DNA from: Aspergillus flavus
Taxonomy: Eukaryota > Ascomycota > Eurotiomycetes > Eurotiales > Aspergillaceae
Length of the DNA stretch: 64,000 nt
Assembly: GCF_009017415.1 (NCBI RefSeq)
Contig: NC_092403.1
Coordinates: 3,038,001 to 3,102,000 of the forward strand
Direction: 5' to 3'
Under the pieces are notes generated by a model. It searched no databases. It had not been told where the DNA came from and saw only the letters and a program-made list of their open reading frames with translations. Below are positions 19,226 through 29,698 of this stretch, piece after piece (within the stretch, counting starts at the first letter, position 1; the number at the start of each line of letters is the position of its first letter). Position numbers and translations under genes: made by a program.

Positions 19226-20808
19226 ATGGACGTCTCTTCGGACTTACCAGGCCCTGGTCAGTTGACCTTATCAATGTTGGCACTCTTCATGGGGATGTTT
19301 ACTGCGAATCTCGACACCACGATCTAGGTCACAGCTATTCCACGCATCACGGATGATTTCCACAGTCTTGGTGACATCGGATGGTATGGATCGTCGGCCT
19401 TCCTCACATTTGCCGCCTTCTAAACCACCTGGGGAAAGGTGTTTAAGTATTTTCACTTGAAATGGTCCTACTTACTCTCACTTTTTATCTTTGAACTGGG
19501 AAGTCTCATTTGCGCCGTTGCACCTAATAGTGCCACCTTGATCACCGGACATGCAATTGCAGGCATTGGTACTGCTGGTCTTTGCACTGGCATATTTGTG
19601 ATAATTGGCTATTTAGTCAAGCTAGAGCGCTAGCGAGCTTTCATGGGTGTCATGGGGTATCTTATGCTCTTGCTTCGTTTATCGGCCCGCTTCTAGGAGG
19701 TGCATTCAACGAAAGAATCAGCTGGCGCTGGTGCTTCCACATAAATCTCCCAATCGGTGGAGTTGCTGCTTTGATTATAAGTCTATTCTTTTGGACACTT
19801 AACGCTGCCAAACCCATGGCTGCACCGCTGAGGGAAAGGATTATCCAGCTAGACCCCACTGGTTGCGCATTGATCATGGGTGGAGTTGTTTGTTATCTGT
19901 TAGCCCTAAAATGGGGTGGTTTGCAGAAATCCTGGTCGAATAGCAGTGTTATCGGCACGTTGATAGGGTTTTTTCTCCTATTTGCCGCCTTTGGAATCAA
20001 TGAGTGGTGCTTTGGAGAATATGCCTCCATCGTGCCTCGGTTGTTAAAGAAACGGAGAATTCTTGTAAACTCAACCGTGGTTTTCTTCAATTTGAGTGGA
20101 TTTTTCGTTCTTATCTACTATCTACCCATTTACTTTCGGTCTATTAAGGGTACTTCGCCCATTACCTCCGGTGTCTACAACCTCCCCCTCCTTATTGGTG
20201 GAATATTTTCCATGATTGCGGGCACTCTGCTCACGGCTACACAGCAGTTTGTACCATTCATGGTGGTCAGTGCAGCTCTCAGCGCCGTGGGTGGAGGACT
20301 GATATACACTTTGGATCAGAACACATCAACTGGCAAATGGGTTGGTTACCAGATCATCGCCGGCTCGTCCACTGGATTCATTTCTCAAATCCCGATCATG
20401 GCCAATACCGCCTGCGTTGAGATGCAAGATATGAGCACTGTCTCTGCGATGACGTTATTCTTCCAGCTGATTGGCGGTTCATTCTCAGTCTCAGCAGCGC
20501 AATCTGTCTTTGGAAATGTGCTCTTCAATCGCATTCAAAACACCGTTCCTGGTCTGTCGCCGGAAGCGGTAATCGGCGCAGTTGCCGCTAATCTTCGAAC
20601 CAGCTTTTCTGCAGAGCAACTTCCCGGTGTGCTGACGGCGTATATGGACGGCCTGAAAGGGACATTTGCTGTGGCTACGGTTCTGTTGGCAATGAGCGCT
20701 CCTTTAGTGTTATTGCCGAAGTGGGAAAGGTTGAGGCCGGAAGCGCCTCAGTCGATAGACTTGGAGGTGGCGGTTGAGAAGTCGCCAATTGAGTCTGAGT
20801 CAAAATAG
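19226..20808 (+). pseudogene. MFS multidrug transporter (14-TM type) pseudogene
   Basis: Begins at ATG 19226 and ends at 20808. It reads as a DHA2-type efflux carrier: [21 protein letters not shown], then IAGIGTAG, and after a frame change SFIGPLLGG, SWRWCFHINLPIGG and about eight further hydrophobic helices. It is broken by in-frame stops after LDTTI (about 19322), after FAAF (about 19421) and after KLER (about 19631), and by a one-base shift near 19650-19680, so only the last 380 codons are open. At least one stop (TAA for CAA) is a C-to-T change. It is not a quinate permease: QutD belongs to the sugar-porter type, with different motifs. Confidence 0.85.
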
Positions 20809-21450
20809 TTAGATTTGGCGTCTGTTTCTGTTATGCGTTTGTACCTGTTTTGAATATGTTGCGCGGGCTGTTTTACGAATTCTTAATTGCGGAATATTAT
20901 CATTTTGGTTCAATACCGGTGCTAGGATTGAGAACATATAATCCACGGAAAAACTGGAGGCTGGCGGAAGTACGTCTTAGGTGGCCGTATATAATAGTAG
21001 AGCATAATCGAGATATTCCAACAGATATATTAGCCCAGACCTATGGTGTTATAAATATCTAGCGATCTATCAAAAGTTCACAATATATCCGACTAGTTAA
21101 GGAACAGCAGTAGTAGTAGGGGACAGTAGCAGTGATTGTGGTAGAGGTATAGATATCTAGAGACTAGGCCCTAAGCATAGGGGTAATACCTAAACTTAGG
21201 GCTCAGCGTGCCTGGAGATAGAATTAGTCCTTGCTTTACTTTTAAGAAGTATTATCTTCGGAAGCGGACTGGTCGATAATGTGGATATTTCAACCATTGT
21301 AATTGGTCGATGATGCAGTGGGCCTAGATAAATCGATCTAATTGGCTCTATAATCGTGCATTGCGTAAAAACCAATCGGTTGACCGCCGTGCATCATCAA
21401 TTTATCGATTTATCCTTCCAGGATCATCAGCAGAGGTAATAAATAGCAAA
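20809..21450. other. AT-rich intergenic DNA
   Basis: No gene seen. TA-rich, with a CTAGGCCCTAAGCATAGG-type stretch near 21164 that may belong to an old repeat, and the promoter of the acetyltransferase at 21451. Confidence 0.35.
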
Positions 21451-22131
21451 ATGTCAATTGAAATCCTGACTACTGCCTCCGACGATGGCGATGTCCTGGC
21501 TGACATTTTCTTTGCCGCTTTTAACACCGACTTTGACCGTCGCATTCTCCCTCCCACCCCTGACGTCCGGGACTGGCTCGCCGCTAAATTCAACCGCGTC
21601 AGTAAAGCGCAATATGTGAGTCCCGCGGGCTCAATTCTCATTAAGGCGGTTGATACAACTACCGGTGATATTGTTGGATTCGCACAGTGGAAACTTCCTC
21701 CCATTGAGTTATCCACGCCCGGGGAAAATGTAGACAAGGAAAAACAGGTGACGTGGCCGAAGAGTGGTGACACTGCACTGTGCGAGAAGCATTTCAAGGC
21801 TATAGATGAAAAAGAGGAGGAGTTTATGGGGCCAACACCTCATTTCTGTATGTTCCTTATCTCCGTATCTTTGTTATAGGAATGCTAAACCAGGATAACA
21901 ACAGCATTGGAGATGCTCGCAACTCACCCCAAGTTTGGTGGAACGGGAATAGGCAGTCAGCTTTTAGGCTGGGGACTAGAGCAGGCTGATGACGAGCGTA
22001 CACCTACATTCTTAACAGCGACCGTGGCTGGCAAGCCCTTGTACGAAAAGAAGGGATTCCAGGTTGTGGGGTCAAATGAGATCACGGAGGGATTCGTCCA
22101 GATTTACATGGTTAGACCGGCGAAGGCCTAA
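21451..22131 (+). CDS. GNAT-family N-acetyltransferase
   Basis: Two exons, 21451-21847 and 21905-22131, with a 57-bp intron (GTATGT..ACAG); 207 residues. The first exon gives the N-terminal helix and the strands SILIKAVDTTTGDIVGFAQWKL; the second begins LEMLATHPKFGGTGIGSQLLGWGL, in which GGTGIGS is the acetyl-CoA loop (motif A), and ends with LYEKKGFQVVGS (motif B). Members transfer acetyl groups from acetyl-CoA to amines of small molecules or proteins; the substrate is not predictable. An alternative acceptor in the same intron (TTATAG) would break the frame. Confidence 0.8.
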
Positions 22132-22770
22132 ACTTGCGTGTATCAATATATATATCATCATGTACCATACTGTGCTGACATGGAGACAAGGATATGTGAC
22201 AGAACTCAGGTATAGCGCTACTACAACGTATATCACTACTGGATAAACAGGTAATTGTGTGGCGGGTTGGTATAGATATGCAAATATATGCCAATACTGG
22301 AACTATCTTCAACCAAATAAATACACAACGCCATTCAGGGACACGGAGTCATGCTATATGAGTAGAAATATCAATGCACAGTGTTAATAAGGCAGGCGAG
22401 CCGTATATATCGTTGGGAATGAGGTGTACAAGGCACGACTTTAGTGCCATGTGGTTGTTGTAGTCGAGTGAGATTGAGAGATAGTATGGTAACTATGAAC
22501 AAACTTTTAGATCAACTTGGAATCATACACACGCCCAAGAATATAAATGTTTAATACCCGGACCCCGAACGCACTGTAAATAAAGCCCTGCAGCTAGGCG
22601 ATCATCTCAAGGTCTCATGGAGTCCGAAATAGGTGTCCAAGAAGAGTCCCGTCAGAAAGCAAGCCTTGTATCAGCAGCAGGTGTTCATTTAGAGCATACC
22701 CAAAATAGCATAAATCCGTTTTGGTAGATAAAGGTAAGAAAACCTGAAACTAACAAGATATTCTAAAACA
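22132..22770. other. Intergenic
   Basis: 639 bp between convergent genes, AT-rich, no feature recognised. Confidence 0.35.
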
Positions 22771-23799
22771 TCAATTCGCCTGCTCCAACTTCAGATAAGA
22801 CCTTGCCGCGTCGACGATAGAGTCTTCCAAAGGACGATATCTCAACCCCAACACATTCTCCGACTTGGATGCATCAATGCCATAGACATCTCCCATACCG
22901 GATCGTGGTTTACCCAAAGGAACACGATCTCTCACTTCCGCCACCTTATCTCGAAGGATATCGGCTATTCGCTGATAGCTGTATCTACCTTGAGCAACCA
23001 AGAACCGCTGTCCTCCAGCCTCGGGAACCTCGAAGGCCTTTAGATGTGCGTCAGCAACATCACGCACATCCGCCCACGCCCACACCAAAGTGGGTGGCAC
23101 AGCGTGGCTTGGCTTTGACATGGGCGACATGAGACGGTATACATCCATGGACGAAGTATTTAGGTTGACCAAGCTTGTTGTAGCATTCTTGACCGGACCA
23201 AACACGTACGGCGGGCAGATAGTGACCAGGTCAAATGACGGGTTCTCTGTGGCCATGAAATCCCACGCTGCATGCTCCGCCATCGTCTTCCCTGCGCAGT
23301 AGGATACCACGTCAGGGGTGCTTTCACTTAGGGCCTCCGCATAGGTCATTGGATTCCAGTCTGCCTCGGTGTATATGTGACCCGGCCGGTCTCCCTTTGA
23401 CGCATCAAGTATATCGCCAAAAGAAGACGTATGGACGACTCGGCGAACTTGGTGACCGTTTCTCTTAATAGAGTCCAGGAGATTGATAGTTCCTTCGATG
23501 GCAGGTTGCAGCAGATCTCGTTCTTTGTCTTCGACTTCTGTTTGGAAGGGCGCCGCGGTGTGGATCACACCAGTGACCCCTTCAACGGCCTCATCGAAGG
23601 CTTTGGCAGCAACGACATCGGAGACAATAACAAAGCTCAACTTGTCCTTGTACTCCTGGAAGGCATAACGGACCCTGTTTGCCGTCCGTTCGGATCGAAC
23701 TGTGCCGCGGACATTGTAGCCCGCACGCAGGAATGATTCGACGATGTGAGTGGCGATGAAGCCTGATGCACCTGTGATCAAGACAGTTTCGCTGGCCAT
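22771..23799 (-). CDS. NAD(P)-dependent epimerase/reductase (dihydroflavonol-reductase-like)
   Basis: 342 residues, no intron. Extended short-chain dehydrogenase: VLITGASGFIATHIVESFL at the N-terminus (GxxGxxA nucleotide loop), RGTVRS for NADP(H) preference, DV then GVIHTAAPF, VVHTSSF with the catalytic serine, and YCAGKTMAE as the YxxxK pair, then TICPPYVFGP. This is the pattern of fungal Gre2/dihydroflavonol-4-reductase-like ketone reductases, which reduce aldehydes and ketones in the cytosol. Complete and apparently functional; substrate unknown. It is divergent from no close gene. Confidence 0.85.
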   Translation of the reverse strand: MASETVLITGASGFIATHIVESFLRAGYNVRGTVRSERTANRVRYAFQEYKDKLSFVIVSDVVAAKAFDEAVEGVTGVIHTAAPFQTEVEDKERDLLQPAIEGTINLLDSIKRNGHQVRRVVHTSSFGDILDASKGDRPGHIYTEADWNPMTYAEALSESTPDVVSYCAGKTMAEHAAWDFMATENPSFDLVTICPPYVFGPVKNATTSLVNLNTSSMDVYRLMSPMSKPSHAVPPTLVWAWADVRDVADAHLKAFEVPEAGGQRFLVAQGRYSYQRIADILRDKVAEVRDRVPLGKPRSGMGDVYGIDASKSENVLGLRYRPLEDSIVDAARSYLKLEQAN

Positions 23800-24538
23800 G
23801 GTTCCGCGGTAGGAATCTGAGAATCACGGTGGGGATGTTGTTGCTGCCACTGTAGTATCATTTACGAATTGAAGTTTCAACTCCACTTTCTTGTCGCTTC
23901 CACCTGTTTATATAAATCTTCAGAGCTTCACGGATAAAACTAGATATCCTCTTGTGTTACTGGTGTGACATCATGTTCTTGCGCAATTACCAAGGTATTC
24001 TTGGAATCCCTTTTGTGTGTTTCCTAGATCGAGCCTCCATTTTGGTCATTCAGCTCCGTTGCTTGTTTTTGGTGAGCGCCAAGACAGAGTAACAAGATGC
24101 ATGATTACACAACAAGATACTGATTCTTACCCATGGTTGAAAAAACGGGTATTACGCAAAGCTTAATAGCCATGATAACGATCTAGATGATCCTTATACA
24201 TGTTTTAGTTGAGGTTTCGTGAAAGCGCTGGCGGGTTCAATTGGATGTAACGAGACGAAGTTGCACGATTCAGGCTCTTGGGAAGGGTTGCCGGCTTCAC
24301 AGTCGAGTTTCGCATAAATTATAATGTATGAAAGTGCTTCCTCTATCCAATTTGAGCGTGGCTTGTGCTCTTTATTTAGTTGCAAAATTTCAGAAAAATG
24401 AGTTGCGAATCTCATCACAGGACCTTAGAACAATCTGTAACTTTTTCCATACAATAGTCCAGTCATTCTCGTGGTCATTAATGGGTATCAATTGGTAACA
24501 CATGTCCAAATAGGCAACCGCTTCAACATGATAATTCT
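23800..24538. other. Intergenic
   Basis: 739 bp holding the promoter of the reductase and the 3' flank of the next gene. No further feature recognised. Confidence 0.35.
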
Positions 24539-25640
24539 CTACGCAGCCCATGCGTCATTCAGTACCTTCTGCCCCAACGCCAGCGTTTTGGACGGTTCCT
24601 CTCCCAGCCATTCCGGCTCTAAGCGATCGATGTTGGCTTCGATCTCCCACGCACGACCACCTTCCACGTACATGGATGTGCCATTCAGAGAGTCGTTAGC
24701 TAACACACCAGCAGAGACGAGAGCTACCTCCTGAGGCGTGCTCACGGGCAAGCCTTCCTTCGTCCAGCGGTCCTGCACTGTCTTTGTAAGGGTAGTGCGG
24801 GTCTCCGTCATCCAGGGGCAGATGGTATTGATGCGGAGATTATGTTTGTATGGTGATGGGAAATAAGGGCGGAGAGAGCGCATGAGGCCTTGCACACCGT
24901 GCTTGGAGGCTTGGTAGATGGATACACCAGGTGTCTCTTTGAAGCCAGCGGCACAGGAGAACAACAGAATGGATCGATCAACTCCTGGTCCTCGGTTATG
25001 GCGGAGGTAGACGCTAGCAATGCGGGTGACATAGAGGGAACCGATGAGGTTGACGTCAATATCCTTCGTGGAAGGAGGCTGGTGGAAGCTCAGCACTCTA
25101 ACTTTCCAATGAGTATGTCTAGGCCAGGACTTACCTGTTGCACCGACTCCAAATTCAACTTTTGGTCAAACCAATTGTTGCCCGCTTCCATGCTACCTGC
25201 TGTGACTACTACATGATCAATGCGCTTGTAGGTCTTGAATACACGGTCAAAGAGGGAGGCTACGGCCTGGTAATCGGTGATGTCCGTGGTGTAAAAGGAG
25301 GCTCGGGGCGGCTTTGGTGGAAGGGCAGGGTCCCAGTAGACAGGCCATTTGTCCCGGCATTTCTTGCTTAGGGCCTCTCCTCGGGCAGTATCGATGTCTC
25401 CAATGCAGACGTAAGCGCCGTTTTGGCAACAGAGCTCTACAAGGCTAGCTCCAATACCATTGGCGCCACCTATCGCAAAGTGGGTTAGGACTGGCACCTA
25501 GTGGGGTTCAAAGAGGGCCACCTACCCACAATCAAGACAACCTTTTCATCAAAAGCCTCCTTAAAGTTGGCATTGGGAAAGAATTGGGTTAGGGCTGCGG
25601 CAGAGTTGGAGGATGGGACGGGCTCTGAAGGGGCAATCAT
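24539..25640 (-). CDS. Short-chain dehydrogenase/reductase
   Basis: Three exons: 25640-25526, 25469-25135 and 25078-24539, with two 56-bp introns (GTAGGT..ATAG and GTAAGT..CCAG); 329 residues. After a 40-residue lead comes VVLIVGGANGIGASLVEL, whose GGANGIG is split by the first intron; then DID for NAD binding, DITDY, HVVVTAGS and, in exon 3, SILLFSCAAG and YQASKHGVQGL (YxxxK). This is a classical SDR, cytosolic, NAD-preferring by the aspartate after the second strand. The nearest kin are 15-hydroxyprostaglandin-dehydrogenase-like fungal SDRs. Reading only one exon would give an N-terminally truncated protein. Confidence 0.85.
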
Positions 25641-26555
25641 TATGTAGAACTGGTATACAGGATAGCTTTTAGAAAAGAAATAGGTAACCTAAGGTTAGGA
25701 GTGACGGAGAAAATATTAAAGATTGAGAAGGTATAAGTACCGAATTTCCGGGGACACTAGGGCGCCTTTTATGCTGGGCAAGCAGACACTTGCGTCCTTA
25801 TGATAATGCCCCTCGTCCACACATATCCAGGTATCTCAAGGCCAATCAGGGTCACTGGGCTATACTAGGGCAATCAAAGCGATGTTCTCGATCCCTGGGT
25901 CCTGGTGGAGTTTGCATCGGACGAGTAGATGGTGCCCTGAATCTGGTGCAGTGACATTGTTGGACGGACGATCGAAAGCACTCCACCGTCCTCGTCCTTC
26001 CCCGCCTGCCAGTATCGCTCTCACCCACTGTGGATCAGTGGATCGGCACAATGCGGGGATAAGCGAGAGAGCGATATCAAGGGATAGTTGTGAAGTGAGG
26101 GTTGGGTGGATGCTTGATTGTCGAATTGAATTGCAATAGAGGCAAAAGATAAAGAAACGGAAGGATAATTTTCTTTTGGTGGGAAGAGTTAGGGTGTGGT
26201 ATCATCAGATTCTCGCAACCTGAGGCCATGACTTGTTGGGGTTTGCCTAGATCACTGGACCATCGGGAACCCCATCCAAACCATTTCGTGTTCTATACAC
26301 CATCATATCACGACTCATCGCCATACTTTCCAAACATTATTAACCTTTCTGTCTTGTGCTTCCGTCAACTTCTCAGGCCACCAACAAGACAAGACCGGAC
26401 AAGACCTGAACAGAAAGCCATCCCCCTCAATGGAATAGCGGACCGGCGAACTCAATGCAACCATTCTTTTCTGTTCCCGGTGCAGGCCACTAGTGTCTGT
26501 GCCAAAGTAGCTATCCAGGGGTTTTAAATTGCCTGGACAAATTTGCCAATCATAT
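25641..26555. other. Intergenic
   Basis: No gene seen. Overlapping short open frames without motifs. Confidence 0.35.
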
Positions 26556-27160
26556 TCAGAATTGACATTTACCATCCTTCCAACCGTCAGCGACGGGGTT
26601 GACGTCTGATCCACCAAAGCCACCAACACGAATCGCTGCAGCCTTTCCGTCATCCGCGGACCCGCTAATTCCCTCGGTAACCATAATCGGCGAAGGATCA
26701 ACCTCCGAATTCCGCGTTGTTTGCCTATAGCATTGCTTCCCTGGGTCTCTAACAGAAATTGGCAGCCAGTCAGGCAAGTACCAGTTGGGGCTGAGCCATA
26801 CAGGTCGGCACGCTGACGTTCCCCCTCTGCGCGATGATCAATATGGCTAACAGGTTAAAGTATGGTGGCCTGAACAATCACAGACTGAAAAGTTCCGTCT
26901 ACTCTCTCACTCCCGCACAAGAGAAATAATGTTAACACCACCGGGAGAAACCTTGCCTTTAACTTCCACCATGGATGGCCCACTGCAGTGACGCGACAAT
27001 TTCTTGCGCGAGACATGCATGATGATGAGGATGATGCAAGCGGCATTATCCTCAGAAATCAGCTCTGGAGTGCCCTGTCCCTCCGCATAAGTTGCTATGA
27101 TAGACTGTGCCGAGACTGGTGCGCCGAGACTTTTGGCTGAGCCAGCAATTCCGGCAGGAG
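26556..27160 (-). other. Coding-like segments of unknown gene, possibly decayed
   Basis: Two minus-strand pieces look protein-coding. One, about 27160-26910, begins after a TAG stop or acceptor (PPAGIAGSAKSLGAP...) and runs to a stop after SLVRE. The other, about 26777-26556, contains EVDPSPIMVTEGISGS and GKAAAIRVGGFGGSD. They may be exons of one gene or relics. I could not find a start codon or a consistent splice between them, and I do not recognise a family. Confidence 0.2.
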
Positions 27161-28414
27161 GCTAGGGGCCTTGTCCTGAAACTATTCCAGTGCCTCAGCC
27201 GTGTGTAAAGGTAGACAAATTATTACGGAGCAGGGTGCTCCGCTATAGTTATGTATCTCTGCACACCGTCGCACCCAGCAATTGGAGAAGCAAAAGTCGA
27301 GATATTGTAGACACCCCATTCGAGCAAAGAGTCGACCTGCCGATCGTCCCGATGGATTTCAATCAACCCTTCGATTGCCCACACATCGCTCGTGGTTCTC
27401 CACCGGGTCCACTTCTATACGACCCCACGATTACCTTGAAGCGACATTGTCTCAACCAGAGAGTTCCTTAAGCAATCTATCTTTGTCCAAGAGGACGGTA
27501 CAGTTTTCTAGGCGCTTGAAGTCTCATTGCTGAATTAATGTCCCTGGCTTATGTCCTTGATACGAGGCATTCCGAGTAGGTTTGAAGCGTGCCTATACTC
27601 GGGATCCAATTGCCTGCTGCCGCTCTGCCACACCAAACGGATCGCGGAAATGACACCATGCACCAATCAGCATCCTCGTGTCTTCTAGTGCACTACTTGG
27701 TGCCAATGTACTGATTATCCCCGGTTTCTATACTTGGTTCGGTAACTTGTACGGGATGGGTTTGGCCAAGGCAGCCAGCCTTTGCATATGAGGGCGAGTG
27801 GCCTGATACGTCTTCACGGCTCCGAATCTCAGCCCGTCCGTGTCCTCCTTTCGCTTTGCCCTTGGATGAGCAGTCTTTTTTAGGCCTCCTAAGCTCGGAC
27901 CCTCTGTCGAGTCTATTCGTTCTAGGTTACTAGAGCTATTCGAGAAAGTAATATCTGTCGTTATAGGTACGATAGACCAGAACCTACTATGGCGTTAACC
28001 GAGACTATTATTGATCAGTGTGAACTTACACTACGTAATTATAAATTGTTGTATATGATTTTCCATGGCTACCTATGGACGAAGAGGATAAGGAGTACAT
28101 ATAAGAAGAAGAAAACTAAAGGAAAAGGAAATGTTAACTTGGGTAGAATAAACGCATGATAGTCGGATCCCAGCAACCCCTGAAAGTAAATGAGCTATAG
28201 TATTTATTCATAGCCAACCAGCATCACTAATAGTGCTATGGAGTATGCCGTGTCTCTTATAAAACTTTTACTATAATCTGAAATGCGGTAGGATGTAGCC
28301 TATTATTGTATGAATTCAACAGTAGTGCGGTTAATCAGAACCTGGCATCTTGACTAGAATACGGTAATTCTAAGGACCGGTTCAATGGCGTAGTACTCTT
28401 GAAATGATATAGTA
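27161..28414. other. Gene-poor stretch
   Basis: No gene I can support; short motif-less open frames only, followed by AT-rich DNA from about 27940. Confidence 0.35.
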
Positions 28415-29116
28415 TCAATGGGTAGTAACCTGGTCCTCATCATAATCGTCTCCAAGACGCGGCTTATAACGATTTCCTTTTTCACGTCGTTCCCTTTGTC
28501 TAGTCTTTGCTTGGGTCTTGTTTGGGCCCTTATTCTGACCTGAAGACTGCTCGCAATCTTCGAGATCTCCAATATCACGATGTGTAACGTTAATAATCAG
28601 TTGCCAGTGCTGAGAAAATCCGTCCTCATATTTGAACATAGCCAGCCTTCGGGCCAGTTCCTCAACAAACGCAACACTCCGATGACGACCCTCTTCGCAG
28701 CATATTGTCACAGCTATATCAATGCCTGCACCTTCTAAGGCGACCTCCTCGCTTGAAGGAGCATTTGAATCCGAGTGCTTATCGGCTCCCTCAGGTCCTT
28801 GTTTAGTTTCACCCTGCTCAGTTGAATACAATAGTTGGTCACATCCTTCTTTGACTACAAGCAAAATCTCCCGTTGGACCTTTACCAGGAATGCCTCGAC
28901 ATTATCATTTTGGAGGAACTCCTTCTGAAGTCGCCGAGATAGGCCGGTTGCTTTGAGTCGAAGATGACGTGGTGGATTTGGCAAATGTCGAATATTGTAA
29001 GCCAAGGTTTTATGATATTGGGCCTCCCTATGCTGTTGCACCACTGGCCCATTGGCGTGGCCATATGAAAAGAGTGAAATCCGGACTGTTCTTGCGCATA
29101 CCGATGGAGAAGCCAT
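28415..29116 (-). CDS. Stand-alone RapZ C-terminal-domain-like protein
   Basis: 233 residues from ATG 29116 (MASPSVCARTVRISLFSYGHANGP). The order of motifs follows the C-terminal domain of bacterial RapZ: a first strand with SFxYGH-like sequence, YNIRHLPNPPR, the TGLS turn, a long helical part, and CCEEGRHRSVAFVEELARRL, in which GRHRSV is the hallmark loop. The N-terminal P-loop kinase domain of RapZ is absent. In bacteria this domain binds RNA or the metabolite glucosamine-6-phosphate; fungal single-domain relatives have no role that I know. After the domain comes a charged tail (SGQNKGPNKTQAKTR...) that could bind nucleic acid. Two inserted acidic/serine stretches lie between helix and last strand. 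Confidence 0.7.
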   Translation of the reverse strand: MASPSVCARTVRISLFSYGHANGPVVQQHREAQYHKTLAYNIRHLPNPPRHLRLKATGLSRRLQKEFLQNDNVEAFLVKVQREILLVVKEGCDQLLYSTEQGETKQGPEGADKHSDSNAPSSEEVALEGAGIDIAVTICCEEGRHRSVAFVEELARRLAMFKYEDGFSQHWQLIINVTHRDIGDLEDCEQSSGQNKGPNKTQAKTRQRERREKGNRYKPRLGDDYDEDQVTTH

Positions 29117-29698
29117 AGTCAAGCTTCCACCCGATGTCTTTAGCAAGGATCACGAGCTCGGCCTCAAAGCAGAGTTATATACTGGTAATCTTATTAGCAT
29201 ATATGAAGCTTTACGATAGCTGATCGCTCTTGCTTCTTAGACCTTGGCTGACGAAGTGCACGGAACATACACGTACATAGTAGGTGACTGAGAGCACTGA
29301 CGGTGAATTCGCAAGGAGAGGGAGAAGTTCTTGGGGTGATTGGCCGAGACTCACTGGTGGCATCGGGCGGTCTTATGGATCTACTTGAAACAAGATACTG
29401 GAAACACTCTTATCACGAGTTTAAAACGTTTGCAAAGGTCAATAGGTTCAGCCGTGAAAGTCGAGGGAGCGACTTGGTTGATTTGAGCCCTAACGCAGCC
29501 CAACCGAATGACAGTAAGTGCGGGGCTTTCTTTCCCCACTATTTCCAGGGTCAAGAGATGATATGATATATTGTGATTTCTCCCCACAATGACCTTAGTT
29601 ACTAAATACAAAAAACTATGCGCACCCCATATATTGAGAACTCAAAGACATGTCAGTCTCATATTCTGCCTCTATAGCTAAATATATATATATCGCTC
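29117..29698. other. Intergenic: divergent promoter region
   Basis: 582 bp between the RapZ-C-like and HET genes. A TATATATATAT run at about 29682 lies just before the HET start. No gene seen. Confidence 0.4.

Noticed and set aside
19226..20808. MFS gene as the quinate permease QutD
   Set aside because: Motifs are of the 14-helix drug-exporter type, and the gene is broken by stops and a frameshift.
26228..26701. Overlapping readings of about 100-128 codons on both strands
   Set aside because: Mutually antisense, no motif or plausible splice model.
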